Positions 1 through 5,609 of a DNA stretch of 8,646 nucleotides are shown piece by piece. The DNA comes from Thiothrix sp. (GTDB lineage Bacteria > Pseudomonadota > Gammaproteobacteria > Thiotrichales > Thiotrichaceae): contig DRMA01000078.1 in NCBI GenBank assembly GCA_011375245.1, positions 1 to 8,646 of the forward strand, in the 5' to 3' direction. Within the stretch, counting starts at the first letter, position 1; each line of letters opens with the position of its first letter. The notes below the pieces were generated by a model. It was not told the origin of the DNA and searched no databases. It was given only the letters and a program-made list of their open reading frames with translations. The position numbers were made by a program, and so were the translations under genes.

Positions 1-66
1 ATTATCAATATTGTTGCCTTGTTGATTATTCCATTACTCTAATAATTTACAGTATTTGTTAACTAG

Positions 67-93
67 ACAAAGGGCGATGATAATGTCCTTTGT
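67..93. repeat. Inverted repeat downstream of the PAP2 gene
   Basis: ACAAAGGGC (67-75) pairs with GTCCTTTGT (85-93) with one G-U on the plus-strand RNA and one A-C mismatch on the minus strand. It lies about 70 bp past the PAP2 stop, but lacks a T-run in either direction, so it is at best a weak terminator. The rest of 1-161 holds no gene I can support. Confidence 0.35.
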
Positions 94-161
94 TTGGTAC
101 AAGGTAGTCTTGTTGTGCTAATAACTTTATTTTTTCCAGTATGTCAAAATACGACATAGTA

Positions 162-719
162 TTACCATTGTTTAGAAATGCTTAGCCCATAAGTATCCTT
201 ATCTACTATTGGTTTAAGAGTGAAGCTTTTATAGGGTTTGGTGAAATAAAAGCTGCTCATAATACCCAATGCTGCCCCTGCGAGTACATCCTCAGTATAG
301 TGTTTATCCGCTTTCACTCGACTATAACCCACCAATGTTGCCGCCATATAAGCAGGGAGTGCATATTTTGTTCCATAGCGCTTGTGGATAAAAGATGCTG
401 CTTGAAAGGTGACAGACGAGTGTCCTGAAGGAAAGGAGAGATTGTCTTCCTTATTGGGTCTTTCTTTATTGGTGGCGTATTTTAATCCTTGGGTGATAAT
501 AAGGTTGGTTGCTGCTGCTTTGTAAAATTGTGTGCGACCTTTTGCATCATTAGCATAGAAGGTTGAGCCGTAGGCAATGGCAGGAAGTAATAAGAGCAAT
601 GCATCACCTGATTTCTCAAGCGTATCAGCAGCAATGGCAGTTTGTTGTAGAGGAAAGAAAATAAATGGCAGTAATACCAAGCGTGTGAATATAAAATGAA
701 ATGAGTGCTGGATAGACAT
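162..719 (-). CDS. PAP2-family (type 2 phosphatidic acid phosphatase) exported phosphatase
   Basis: This 185-residue protein carries the full PAP2 active-site signature. Motif 1 is K80-x6-R87-P88, motif 2 is PSGH at 97-100, and motif 3 is S133-R134-x5-H140-x3-D144. In this family the two histidines and arginines build a vanadium-haloperoxidase-like phosphate pocket. Known members remove phosphate from lipids such as undecaprenyl pyrophosphate, phosphatidic acid or lipid A; the substrate here cannot be told. Residues 1-30 look like a signal peptide ending in A-I-A, and hydrophobic stretches near 39-55, 118-132 and 145-159 fit membrane helices. It is shorter than many PAP2 enzymes. The C-terminus ends in an alternating stretch with a final tryptophan (GLSISKQW), reminiscent of an outer-membrane strand, but this is only a resemblance. 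No Shine-Dalgarno precedes the ATG. The His-rich lipoprotein gene lies 100 bp upstream, separated by two hairpins, so separate regulation is likely. Confidence 0.93.
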   Translation of the reverse strand: MSIQHSFHFIFTRLVLLPFIFFPLQQTAIAADTLEKSGDALLLLLPAIAYGSTFYANDAKGRTQFYKAAATNLIITQGLKYATNKERPNKEDNLSFPSGHSSVTFQAASFIHKRYGTKYALPAYMAATLVGYSRVKADKHYTEDVLAGAALGIMSSFYFTKPYKSFTLKPIVDKDTYGLSISKQW

Positions 720-749
720 TAATTAGTATATTTAGGTTTAGTATATTTG

Positions 750-771
750 ATAATGAGTTTCACTCATTATA
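750..771 (-). promoter_or_regulatory. Possible PAP2 promoter -10 with overlapping palindromic operator
   Basis: On the minus strand a perfect TATAAT (771-766) lies 46 bp before the PAP2 ATG. It overlaps a perfect 9-bp palindrome (ATAATGAGT at 750-758, ACTCATTAT at 762-770, 3-base centre). No convincing -35 box is found at normal spacing, so an activator or a weak promoter is likely. A palindrome over the -10 and start region is where a repressor would bind, but no regulator gene is in the window. Confidence 0.4.
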
Positions 772-778
772 GGGGTAC

Positions 779-807
779 GTCATGTGGTTTAATATAACCC
801 ACATGAC
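779..807. repeat. Inverted repeat between the lipoprotein and PAP2 genes
   Basis: A perfect 9-bp inverted repeat (GTCATGTGG at 779-787, CCACATGAC at 799-807) surrounds an 11-base AT-rich loop. It begins 13 bp after the lipoprotein stop. No T-run follows on the minus strand, so it is not a standard intrinsic terminator. It could stabilise the lipoprotein mRNA 3' end, aid termination, or be a protein-binding site. Confidence 0.6.
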
Positions 808-819
808 TGTTGGATATAA

Positions 820-1545
820 TTAACGAAGTCTTAAACACTGCCCAGGATGTATTGTAAAGTCTGGGCTTTGTAAGTTATTTAAACGAATAATATCATTTCG
901 TTTTACCCCATGATTAACACCAATACGATAAACGCCATCCTTTGCTTTTACAATATAGTAGTTACCACTGGTGGTATCACAATCTGATCGGCTCCAGTTT
1001 TGTGGGGTATCATTTGTTAGGTAGGGTTTTGGAGGATAAGTTGTAGGTACGTTTGAAGTTAAAGGAGGGTCTGGTTGATAATAAGATTCTGTTGAATAAG
1101 GTGTATCATAATAGGACAAAGTGGGTGTTGTACGTACTGTTGGGGTCGGGTAAGGAGTGGTTGGGTAAGGGAGTGTTGTACTTGTGGTTGGTTGATATTT
1201 TATAATAGGAGGGGGGGCATTATTATTCGTTGTATTGTTGTGGGTGTGTTGAACGCCTGATGCAGGTAATGGGTGACAATGGTTTCTTCCTTCGTGTAGA
1301 TGGCAGTTGCCACCTGTATTATTGCTTTGAACGTGAGGTTGACAGATTCTATTCGCATTACTAGAACCAATGTTGTGTGAATGTTTCAGTCCTTCAGTAG
1401 GAAGGCGATGTGTATGTGCAATACCATTATGTGTGTGGGTAACGCCTGCCTTAGGATTGTTTTTTGTGCTGTTTGTAGTTGCGCAGCCACTTATTAGTAG
1501 TAAAGGAAGAGAGGTTATTAATAATAATTTTGTTTTCTTGTCCAT
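820..1545 (-). CDS. His-rich outer-membrane lipoprotein with C-terminal LysM domain
   Basis: This 241-residue protein begins with a lipoprotein signal (MDKK, hydrophobic core, lipobox I18-S19-G20-C21). A22 at +2 predicts outer-membrane sorting. Residues 37-57 and 82-102 are two copies of one module, HxH-x4-HxH-x-LP-x2-G-x2-HxH, with every key residue offset by exactly 45. This gives six HxH pairs plus C68, C81 and C90. Residues about 108-185 form a Pro/Thr/Tyr-rich linker. Residues about 196-240 match a LysM peptidoglycan-binding domain (YYIVKAKDGVYRIG..., ending HPGQCLRL), flanked by C189 and C237, which could form a disulfide. Inference: a cell-wall-anchored lipoprotein that binds transition metal through the His modules. 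I do not recognise a named family for the whole protein, and no metal transporter lies nearby. A TAG in frame two codons before the ATG fixes the start; no Shine-Dalgarno is visible. Confidence 0.88.
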   Translation of the reverse strand: MDKKTKLLLITSLPLLLISGCATTNSTKNNPKAGVTHTHNGIAHTHRLPTEGLKHSHNIGSSNANRICQPHVQSNNTGGNCHLHEGRNHCHPLPASGVQHTHNNTTNNNAPPPIIKYQPTTSTTLPYPTTPYPTPTVRTTPTLSYYDTPYSTESYYQPDPPLTSNVPTTYPPKPYLTNDTPQNWSRSDCDTTSGNYYIVKAKDGVYRIGVNHGVKRNDIIRLNNLQSPDFTIHPGQCLRLR

Positions 1546-1610
1546 CAGCTAAGCCCGTATGTTGATCATATAGTTATTTTATCACTATAGAATTTGCTAA
1601 AAAAACACTC

Positions 1611-1634
1611 TACATATCAGATGGTTCATATGTA
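1611..1634. repeat. Inverted repeat upstream of the His-rich lipoprotein gene
   Basis: TACATAT (1611-1617) and ATATGTA (1628-1634) form a 7-bp inverted repeat with a 10-base centre, spaced like a dimeric regulator site. It lies 66 bp upstream of the lipoprotein ATG, within the region where its promoter must be. Confidence 0.35.
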
Positions 1635-1676
1635 TTTTATGAAAGTATAAAACATATTTTATGTTATTAATAATGG

Positions 1677-1696
1677 TTTATCATCGGTATGATAAA
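1677..1696. repeat. Perfect inverted repeat TTTATCAT-CGGT-ATGATAAA
   Basis: This 8-bp perfect inverted repeat with a 4-base centre lies between the terminator of the secreted-protein gene and the lipoprotein gene. A second short palindrome (ATTAGTA/TACTAAT, 1713-1727) lies just beside it. They could be operator sites or hairpins of a non-coding transcript. Confidence 0.4.
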
Positions 1697-1724
1697 AAAA
1701 CTGTTTATTTTTATTAGTATTACT

Positions 1725-1748
1725 AATCGTTTTTTGAAACGATTTTTT
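1725..1748 (+). terminator. Plus-strand terminator-like hairpin without a plus-strand gene
   Basis: On the plus strand an 8-bp stem (AATCGTTT at 1725-1732, AAACGATT at 1737-1744) leads into a six-T run (1743-1748). The stem is AT-rich with only two G-C pairs. No plus-strand coding sequence precedes it; it could end an antisense or small RNA starting within 1600-1700, or be chance in AT-rich DNA. Confidence 0.35.
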
Positions 1749-1770
1749 ATGTTGCCCCCCAAGTAAAAGA

Positions 1771-1799
1771 CAAAAAAAGAGCCTGCTAATGCAGGCTCT
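1771..1799 (-). terminator. Intrinsic terminator of the secreted Gly/Asn-rich protein gene
   Basis: On the minus strand a perfect 9-bp stem (arms 1791-1799 and 1778-1786, AGAGCCTGC/GCAGGCTCT) with a four-base loop is followed directly by seven Ts (1778-1772). It sits about 40 bp after the stop of the 1838-2293 gene. The T-run is on one side only, so it works for minus-strand transcription. Confidence 0.93.
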
Positions 1800-1837
1800 A
1801 GGATTGTGTATCTTTTATTGATATTTATTATTATTAC

Positions 1838-2293
1838 TTATTTTGTAGATTTAGCTTGTGGGGCAGCAGGTACAAGTGCTTGTGTATTCGTCCAAGGAAC
1901 ATAAGTGCTTACAGCATTTGTATTGTTGCTACCAACAACATTAGCATTAGTTGTGCCGTTTCCATTACCTTGACCTGTCCAATCAGCTAAGCCATTGACT
2001 GTTGTGTCGCCGTTGCCATCTGCTGACATTTTTGTATCCATATTTGTGCGGCCTTTGCCTTTAAAAGTAATAGCAAAATCGACTTCACCATCTGCATCGC
2101 CTTTACCTGTTCCCCATGAGTTTAGTTTGCCTTTTGCAGCGCCATCACCTTTTGTATTGCCTTTACCTGCTAGTGATGATGCACCATCTGCATTTCCAAC
2201 AGCATTACCATTGCTCATACCATCCATCCAATCAGCAGATGCAGCAGTAGAAAGGGCGATTAAAGCAGCGAATGTGATTGTAGATAATTTCAT
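1838..2293 (-). CDS. Small secreted Gly/Asn-rich low-complexity protein, unknown function
   Basis: This 151-residue protein has a clear Sec signal peptide (MKLSTITFAALIALSTAASA, cleavage probably after A20). The mature part, about 131 residues, is roughly a fifth glycine and rich in Asn, Asp, Ala, Thr and Lys, has no cysteine and contains almost no hydrophobic core. GN, GNG, DG and KG pairs recur, with four tryptophans spread along it, and the C-terminus is Ala/Pro/Lys-rich. Only the middle, around DGEVDFAITFKGKG, looks strand-forming. It is a real gene: it has an exact TTGACA promoter box, a GGAG Shine-Dalgarno seven bases from the ATG and a strong intrinsic terminator, and stands as a single-gene unit. 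The composition suggests an extracellular, cell-surface or granule-coat structural protein, for example like matrix or sulfur-globule proteins. That comparison is compositional only, and I do not recognise the family. Confidence 0.85.
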   Translation of the reverse strand: MKLSTITFAALIALSTAASADWMDGMSNGNAVGNADGASSLAGKGNTKGDGAAKGKLNSWGTGKGDADGEVDFAITFKGKGRTNMDTKMSADGNGDTTVNGLADWTGQGNGNGTTNANVVGSNNTNAVSTYVPWTNTQALVPAAPQAKSTK

Positions 2294-2300
2294 GGGGGGG

Positions 2301-2304
2301 CTCC
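2301..2304 (-). promoter_or_regulatory. Shine-Dalgarno (GGAG) with a C7/G7 spacer
   Basis: GGAG lies seven bases before the ATG of the secreted protein. The whole spacer is a seven-base C run on the coding strand (2300-2294), so a gain or loss of a base would change the ribosome-binding spacing. Confidence 0.75.
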
Positions 2305-2349
2305 AATATGTGTTGTGTTAGTTTTAGCTTCTCAGCAATTATGCGCATT

Positions 2350-2377
2350 AGTATATTCTAATATTATTATATGTCAA
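2350..2377 (-). promoter_or_regulatory. Sigma70-type promoter of the secreted Gly/Asn-rich protein gene
   Basis: On the minus strand an exact TTGACA -35 box (2377-2372) is separated by 16 bp of AT-rich sequence from TATACT (2355-2350), one base from the -10 consensus. Transcription would start near 2343, giving a leader of about 50 nt before the ATG at 2293. It is the best promoter in the window and implies strong expression. Confidence 0.8.
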
Positions 2378-2398
2378 CTGTTAAATAAAAGTATGAGC

Positions 2399-2452
2399 AA
2401 AAAACAAGGCTTTTAAGGAGTATGGACGAAATAACGTGAATGATTCCGCCTT
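2399..2452 (-). terminator. Weak terminator candidate after the DUF3754 gene
   Basis: On the minus strand AAGGC (2452-2448) can pair with GCCTT (2410-2406), followed after one base by six Ts (2404-2399). The stem is only 5 bp and encloses 37 bases, so it may not act alone. It is the only termination-like signal between the DUF3754 stop and the next promoter. Confidence 0.25.
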
Positions 2453-2462
2453 ATGGTGTGTG

Positions 2463-3704
2463 TTACACTATTGCGTTTTTCCACAGCAAATTCACTTTAG
2501 CCAATGCTTCTATAGGGGGAAGAACCGTTAGTCTATTGTCAGGTAACTCAGTTAAAATTCCATCGTTGAGGAGTGATTGCAGCGGGGTTTCAATATCAAA
2601 GCTTATCGTGACAGCAAATTGTTGCTGCATGAATTGTTCAATGTCATGTTTGATGGTTGCACGAGGTTGTGGTTCTTTGCTGTGTGCCAAAAAATGATAG
2701 AGTAAAAAACACTCTTTGATTTCTTCTTCTTCCGCACGATCCACCATTAGTGTTAATACAGCACGATTGTTGGCAAGATTATGAAAATAAAGGTTTTGTG
2801 CCAGAATCATCATGTATTTAGTGCGTTGAGTGAAAAATTTAGTGACTTGTCTAACAATAACGCCTGCCAAACCTAATAGTACCCCTACAATTGCGAGTGG
2901 ATTAGCAACAACGGCTAATTTGGTGATGGCTGCAACGACACTACCAGCTGTTCCGCCACCTGCGGTGATGGTTAGTTTTAATTTATCAAAGGGTTTGAGT
3001 TTTATTTGAGCATTGGGGAAAAGCATTTCCAAGTCAATATGCGGTATTTGTTTAAATATTTTTAAGTAAATGACATCGCTCGACATTTGCTCAGGGAGCA
3101 TTTTCCGATATTTTTTTAGGATTTTTGCCGCTTTTTTTTCGTTAACAGACTGTTCAACCATGATTTCTTGAATACGGTCTGCTTCAGGCTTGAGTTTTAA
3201 CAATAAAAACAGTCGTTGAAAAATGGGAATGTTGAGTGTTTCTTTGCGTAAGAACATACTTTTTAAGGTTCTTCTTTCTTCTTGTTTAATGCTAGCACCG
3301 CGTGAAAACAAGAGAACTTCATCAAATTCGCTCAGATCTACTTTAAGTTGTAAACCATAATGGGAGGCTTTAGCAAAAATTGTTTCTAGATCATGTTGAT
3401 TGATTGTGGCGTAGTTAGCTTGCTTAAGTAATGTTGATAACTCTTGAGTAAGCTTATGTTGCATCCCTTTACGTTCTTTTGTCGTGTAATTGAGTATGGT
3501 GAGTGTGTCACGGTCAGGGCTGAAGGGAAGATAAAGCGCTTTAAGATCCTGTAGTTTATTACGATAATGCTGATGTCGCCATGCACAAAAATAGAGTAAG
3601 TAAGTGTTGTACTCTGTGCCAAGTTGATTAAAGGCAGAGTGTGTTAAGCAGTCTTTTAAGGCAAAACGGCTGATGGGGATAAAGGTTTCAGGGGGATTTT
3701 CCAT
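2463..3704 (-). CDS. DUF3754 (TMEM143-like) membrane protein
   Basis: This 413-residue protein matches the DUF3754 family, which includes human TMEM143. Recognisable segments in order are FIPISRFALKDCL at 8-20, the PFSPDRDTL block at 60-68, FDEVLLFSRG at 127-136, IYLKIFKQIPHIDLEMLFP at 212-230, a small-residue hydrophobic hairpin at about 246-285, and YFHNLANNRAVLTLMVDRAEEEEIKE at about 306-331. A C-terminal winged-helix-like tail ends at LLWKNA. Biochemical function is unknown in the family. The hydrophobic segment suggests two membrane passes with both soluble ends on the same side. There is no signal peptide. The gene stands alone, with 197 bp to the radical SAM gene upstream and 169 bp to the secreted-protein gene downstream. 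No Shine-Dalgarno precedes the ATG. A possible promoter (TTTCCA, 16 bp, TATACA) lies upstream but is weak. Confidence 0.88.
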   Translation of the reverse strand: MENPPETFIPISRFALKDCLTHSAFNQLGTEYNTYLLYFCAWRHQHYRNKLQDLKALYLPFSPDRDTLTILNYTTKERKGMQHKLTQELSTLLKQANYATINQHDLETIFAKASHYGLQLKVDLSEFDEVLLFSRGASIKQEERRTLKSMFLRKETLNIPIFQRLFLLLKLKPEADRIQEIMVEQSVNEKKAAKILKKYRKMLPEQMSSDVIYLKIFKQIPHIDLEMLFPNAQIKLKPFDKLKLTITAGGGTAGSVVAAITKLAVVANPLAIVGVLLGLAGVIVRQVTKFFTQRTKYMMILAQNLYFHNLANNRAVLTLMVDRAEEEEIKECFLLYHFLAHSKEPQPRATIKHDIEQFMQQQFAVTISFDIETPLQSLLNDGILTELPDNRLTVLPPIEALAKVNLLWKNAIV

Positions 3705-3901
3705 TGTTTTTGTGAGATGTTTGATAATATTGATACGTAAAGTATATTAAAAAATAACCTAGAGTGTATAAGATATTATTATCACTTGGAAAGTAATTAA
3801 ACACTAATGTGAGAGAAATGCGTCTTGTTTATCTTGTCGTTATTTTTCAGTGTTTTTCTAGTTATCTGTTATTTTTTTGAATAAATAATAATCAAATACC
3901 T

Positions 3902-4750
3902 TTAAAATGAGTTAGGTATCCTTTCTAGTAGCCCTTCGCCATAGAGAGGATAAAGTTGTAATTTTTCTAAATGAATATAGCCAATATGACAGCCACAGTT
4001 TGCATTACTGCAAGTACGTGGTTTTAGATAGTCGGTAAATGGTTGTTGATAAATATTACCTAGTTTTTGTTTGATAAAATGGCAACGTGTTATATCGCCA
4101 GCACCATTGACCGAAATAACGGATTCTCCAGTAGCACACACACTATGAAGACTTTGATGATAGGAGTTATTATTTTCAAAGTGGGGATCAATAGCAAGTA
4201 GCTGTTGTATATCTGCGGAGCTGTAATAGTGTGCTTCACGTTTATAAGCATTTACCCAAAGATAAATATGCTTTGCTAGTGCTTTGCGCAATTGCTGTAT
4301 GTGTACAAAATGCGTTTTCAATCCGACTACACCTACGCTATAGCGTACTTGATAACGATCCAGTTGTTGACAGGTTGCAATAAAACGTTCAAGTTCGATT
4401 TCATTGGGGTGATAGGTTATCCAAAAAGCCGTTTTTTCTAGATCACAGTGTTTAAGCCATGTAGTCGAACAAGAAAAATTAGTTTGAATAGCTACCTTTT
4501 TTACCTGTGGCATATGCGAAAGTTGTATTATCGCTTCACGATAATATCCCCGAATCAATGCCTCACCCCATGGGGTAAATAAAATGGCAATATTGCACTG
4601 CTGTTGGCCTACCCATGTGACAAAGCGTTGTAAATCAGCCTTGTCTTTGGCTAACTGTTCACGTGTATCCTGACGTTTGGCAAATGGGCAATAGTGACAG
4701 GCATAGTTGCAGCTTGATAAATCGCCACGATATAAGAGCGTTAGTGTCAT
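3902..4750 (-). CDS. STM4011-family radical SAM protein
   Basis: This 282-residue protein has the radical SAM cluster motif C14-x3-C18-x2-C21 in the context LYRGDLSSCNYACHYCPFAKR, which I recognise as the STM4011 family. A GE motif follows in TPWGEAL (59-65). The C-terminal part carries C205, C223, C247, C252 and C254, including the blocks TRCHFIKQKLGN and CGCHIGYIHLEKL. These cysteines probably hold an auxiliary iron-sulfur cluster, as in SPASM-type enzymes. Known of the family: it was named from a Salmonella cluster, STM4011-STM4014, whose reaction is not established to my knowledge. Here none of the usual partners is adjacent. It starts 39 bp after msrA with no GC-rich terminator between, so the two are probably co-transcribed. 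The ATG has no Shine-Dalgarno and follows a nine-T run, so translation may depend on readthrough from msrA. Confidence 0.85.
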   Translation of the reverse strand: MTLTLLYRGDLSSCNYACHYCPFAKRQDTREQLAKDKADLQRFVTWVGQQQCNIAILFTPWGEALIRGYYREAIIQLSHMPQVKKVAIQTNFSCSTTWLKHCDLEKTAFWITYHPNEIELERFIATCQQLDRYQVRYSVGVVGLKTHFVHIQQLRKALAKHIYLWVNAYKREAHYYSSADIQQLLAIDPHFENNNSYHQSLHSVCATGESVISVNGAGDITRCHFIKQKLGNIYQQPFTDYLKPRTCSNANCGCHIGYIHLEKLQLYPLYGEGLLERIPNSF

Positions 4751-4770
4751 AATTGAGTTATTAAATAGGC

Positions 4771-4779
4771 AAAAAAAAA
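4771..4779 (-). repeat. Nine-base T run between msrA and the radical SAM gene
   Basis: The 39-bp gap holds a T9 tract on the coding strand, 21 bases before the radical SAM ATG. No stable GC-rich stem precedes it, so it should not terminate fully, though it may lower readthrough. Together with the missing Shine-Dalgarno, it suggests low expression of the radical SAM gene. Confidence 0.6.
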
Positions 4780-4789
4780 CTCTAGTATT

Positions 4790-5416
4790 TTATAGCGTAA
4801 CACCTGAAATTCCGCCTAAGCCACAGTAACCTGCTGGGTTTTTAGCTAAATACTGCTGGTGAAATTCTTCAGCGTAATAAAAGGGTTCTGCCATGAGAAT
4901 TTCAGTGGTGATTTCATCATGACCTGCTTGGTTTAATAGGGTTTGGAATTGTTCCTTACTGGCGTGAGCCTGTTGATATTGTTCTTCATTAGAGCAGTAA
5001 ATGCCCGAACGATATTGGGTTCCTTTATCGTTACCTTGGCGCATACCTTGCGTTGGATTATGTCCTTCCCAGAAGTTTTTTAGTAATGTTTGGAAGCTTA
5101 TGACCTGTGGATCATAGGCAATTAAGACGACTTCGTTATGCCCTGTTTGCCCTGAACAGACCTCTTGGTAAGTTGGGTTGGGGGTGAAGCCTGCGCTATA
5201 ACCTACTGCGGTTGAATAAACACCTTCTAGTAACCAATAGCATTTTTCTGCTCCCCAGAAGCAGCCCATACCAACGATAAGTGTGTCGATATTTTCAGGC
5301 CAAGGGGCTTGGATAGGATGGTTATTAACGTAGTGTTTGTTGTTAATGGGCATTGTGCTATCTCGACCTATTAAGGCTTGTTCAGCAGTGAGTGTGAGGG
5401 AAGGCTTGGGAAACAT
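4790..5416 (-). CDS. msrA: Peptide-methionine (S)-S-oxide reductase MsrA
   Basis: MsrA reduces the S-epimer of methionine sulfoxide, free or in proteins, and is recycled by thioredoxin. The 208-residue protein is the long, E. coli-like form with an N-terminal extension (about residues 1-45) before the core. The catalytic motif GCFWG places the nucleophile at C52, with F53 and W54 forming the methyl pocket. E95 in TGHNEV, D130 and Y135 in MRQGNDKGTQYRS match the known active-site acid and substrate-contact residues. C198 in GYCGLGG matches the first resolving cysteine of E. coli MsrA. The protein then ends GISGVTL, so the second, thioredoxin-facing cysteine near the E. coli C-terminus has no counterpart; recycling may be simpler or use another cysteine such as C87 or C141. 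No signal peptide is present, so it should be cytoplasmic. An AAGGA Shine-Dalgarno six bases before the ATG supports the start. The radical SAM gene follows closely. Confidence 0.97.
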   Translation of the reverse strand: MFPKPSLTLTAEQALIGRDSTMPINNKHYVNNHPIQAPWPENIDTLIVGMGCFWGAEKCYWLLEGVYSTAVGYSAGFTPNPTYQEVCSGQTGHNEVVLIAYDPQVISFQTLLKNFWEGHNPTQGMRQGNDKGTQYRSGIYCSNEEQYQQAHASKEQFQTLLNQAGHDEITTEILMAEPFYYAEEFHQQYLAKNPAGYCGLGGISGVTL

Positions 5417-5422
5417 AAGGCA

Positions 5423-5427
5423 TCCTT
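5423..5427 (-). promoter_or_regulatory. Shine-Dalgarno of msrA (AAGGA)
   Basis: AAGGA stands six bases before the ATG at 5416. It decides for this start rather than the internal Met22, and the resulting N-terminal extension matches the long E. coli-type MsrA. Confidence 0.75.
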
Positions 5428-5495
5428 GTCAGGTTGTTAATGGTGTGATTATGTTTCATTTACTATACCTTTTTTTAGTTATTTTTGCTGCGGAC

Positions 5496-5553
5496 AAAAA
5501 AAAGAAGCGAGAAGCTAACACTGACGACTGATTTATAAGTCATCAGCATTAAC
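5496..5553 (-). terminator. Probable terminator after the DUF1800-DUF1501 operon
   Basis: On the minus strand arms 5553-5538 and 5529-5514 pair over 16 bp around an 8-base loop. Four pairs are G-U, which form only in the minus-strand RNA; on the plus strand they become A-C mismatches, which supports a minus-strand transcript. An eight-T run (5503-5496) follows about ten bases after the stem, slightly far for a canonical intrinsic terminator. The hairpin begins 56 bases past the DUF1501 stop. Confidence 0.6.
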
Positions 5554-5609
5554 GTCCCACTTCATAAGATTTCCAGCTGCGCGCTAAAAATTCTTTATAA
5601 AATAGTTTG

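Noticed and set aside
1208..1217. Seven-G run inside the lipoprotein gene as a phase-variation site
   Set aside because: It encodes a Pro triplet in the proline-rich linker, is only seven bases long and the frame is intact; composition of the linker explains it.
1370..1552. Plus-strand open frame of 60 codons
   Set aside because: It is antisense to the signal peptide and His-rich part of the lipoprotein gene, whose lipobox, HxH repeats and LysM domain are convincing. It has no Shine-Dalgarno or recognisable domain.
1995..2321. Plus-strand open frame of 108 codons
   Set aside because: It is the antisense reading of the Gly/Asn-rich secreted protein, giving a Pro/Ser/Leu-rich shadow. The minus-strand gene has promoter, Shine-Dalgarno, signal peptide and terminator.
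2440..2697. Plus-strand open frame of 85 codons
   Set aside because: It overlaps the C-terminal coding part of the DUF3754 gene in antisense and shows no domain or start signals.
3386..3622. Second minus-strand open frame of 78 codons
   Set aside because: It lies wholly inside the DUF3754 gene in another frame; the family-conserved residues are in the long frame.
3705..3901. Search for a terminator after the radical SAM gene
   Set aside because: The stretch is rich in A and T runs, but I found no stem of useful stability followed by a T-run on the minus strand.
5337..5531. Plus-strand open frame of 64 codons with a hydrophobic segment and lysine run near its end
   Set aside because: It overlaps msrA and its upstream region in antisense, and its tail is formed by the T-run and hairpin of the operon terminator. 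No Shine-Dalgarno precedes the long start or the internal ATG, so a small membrane peptide is not supported.
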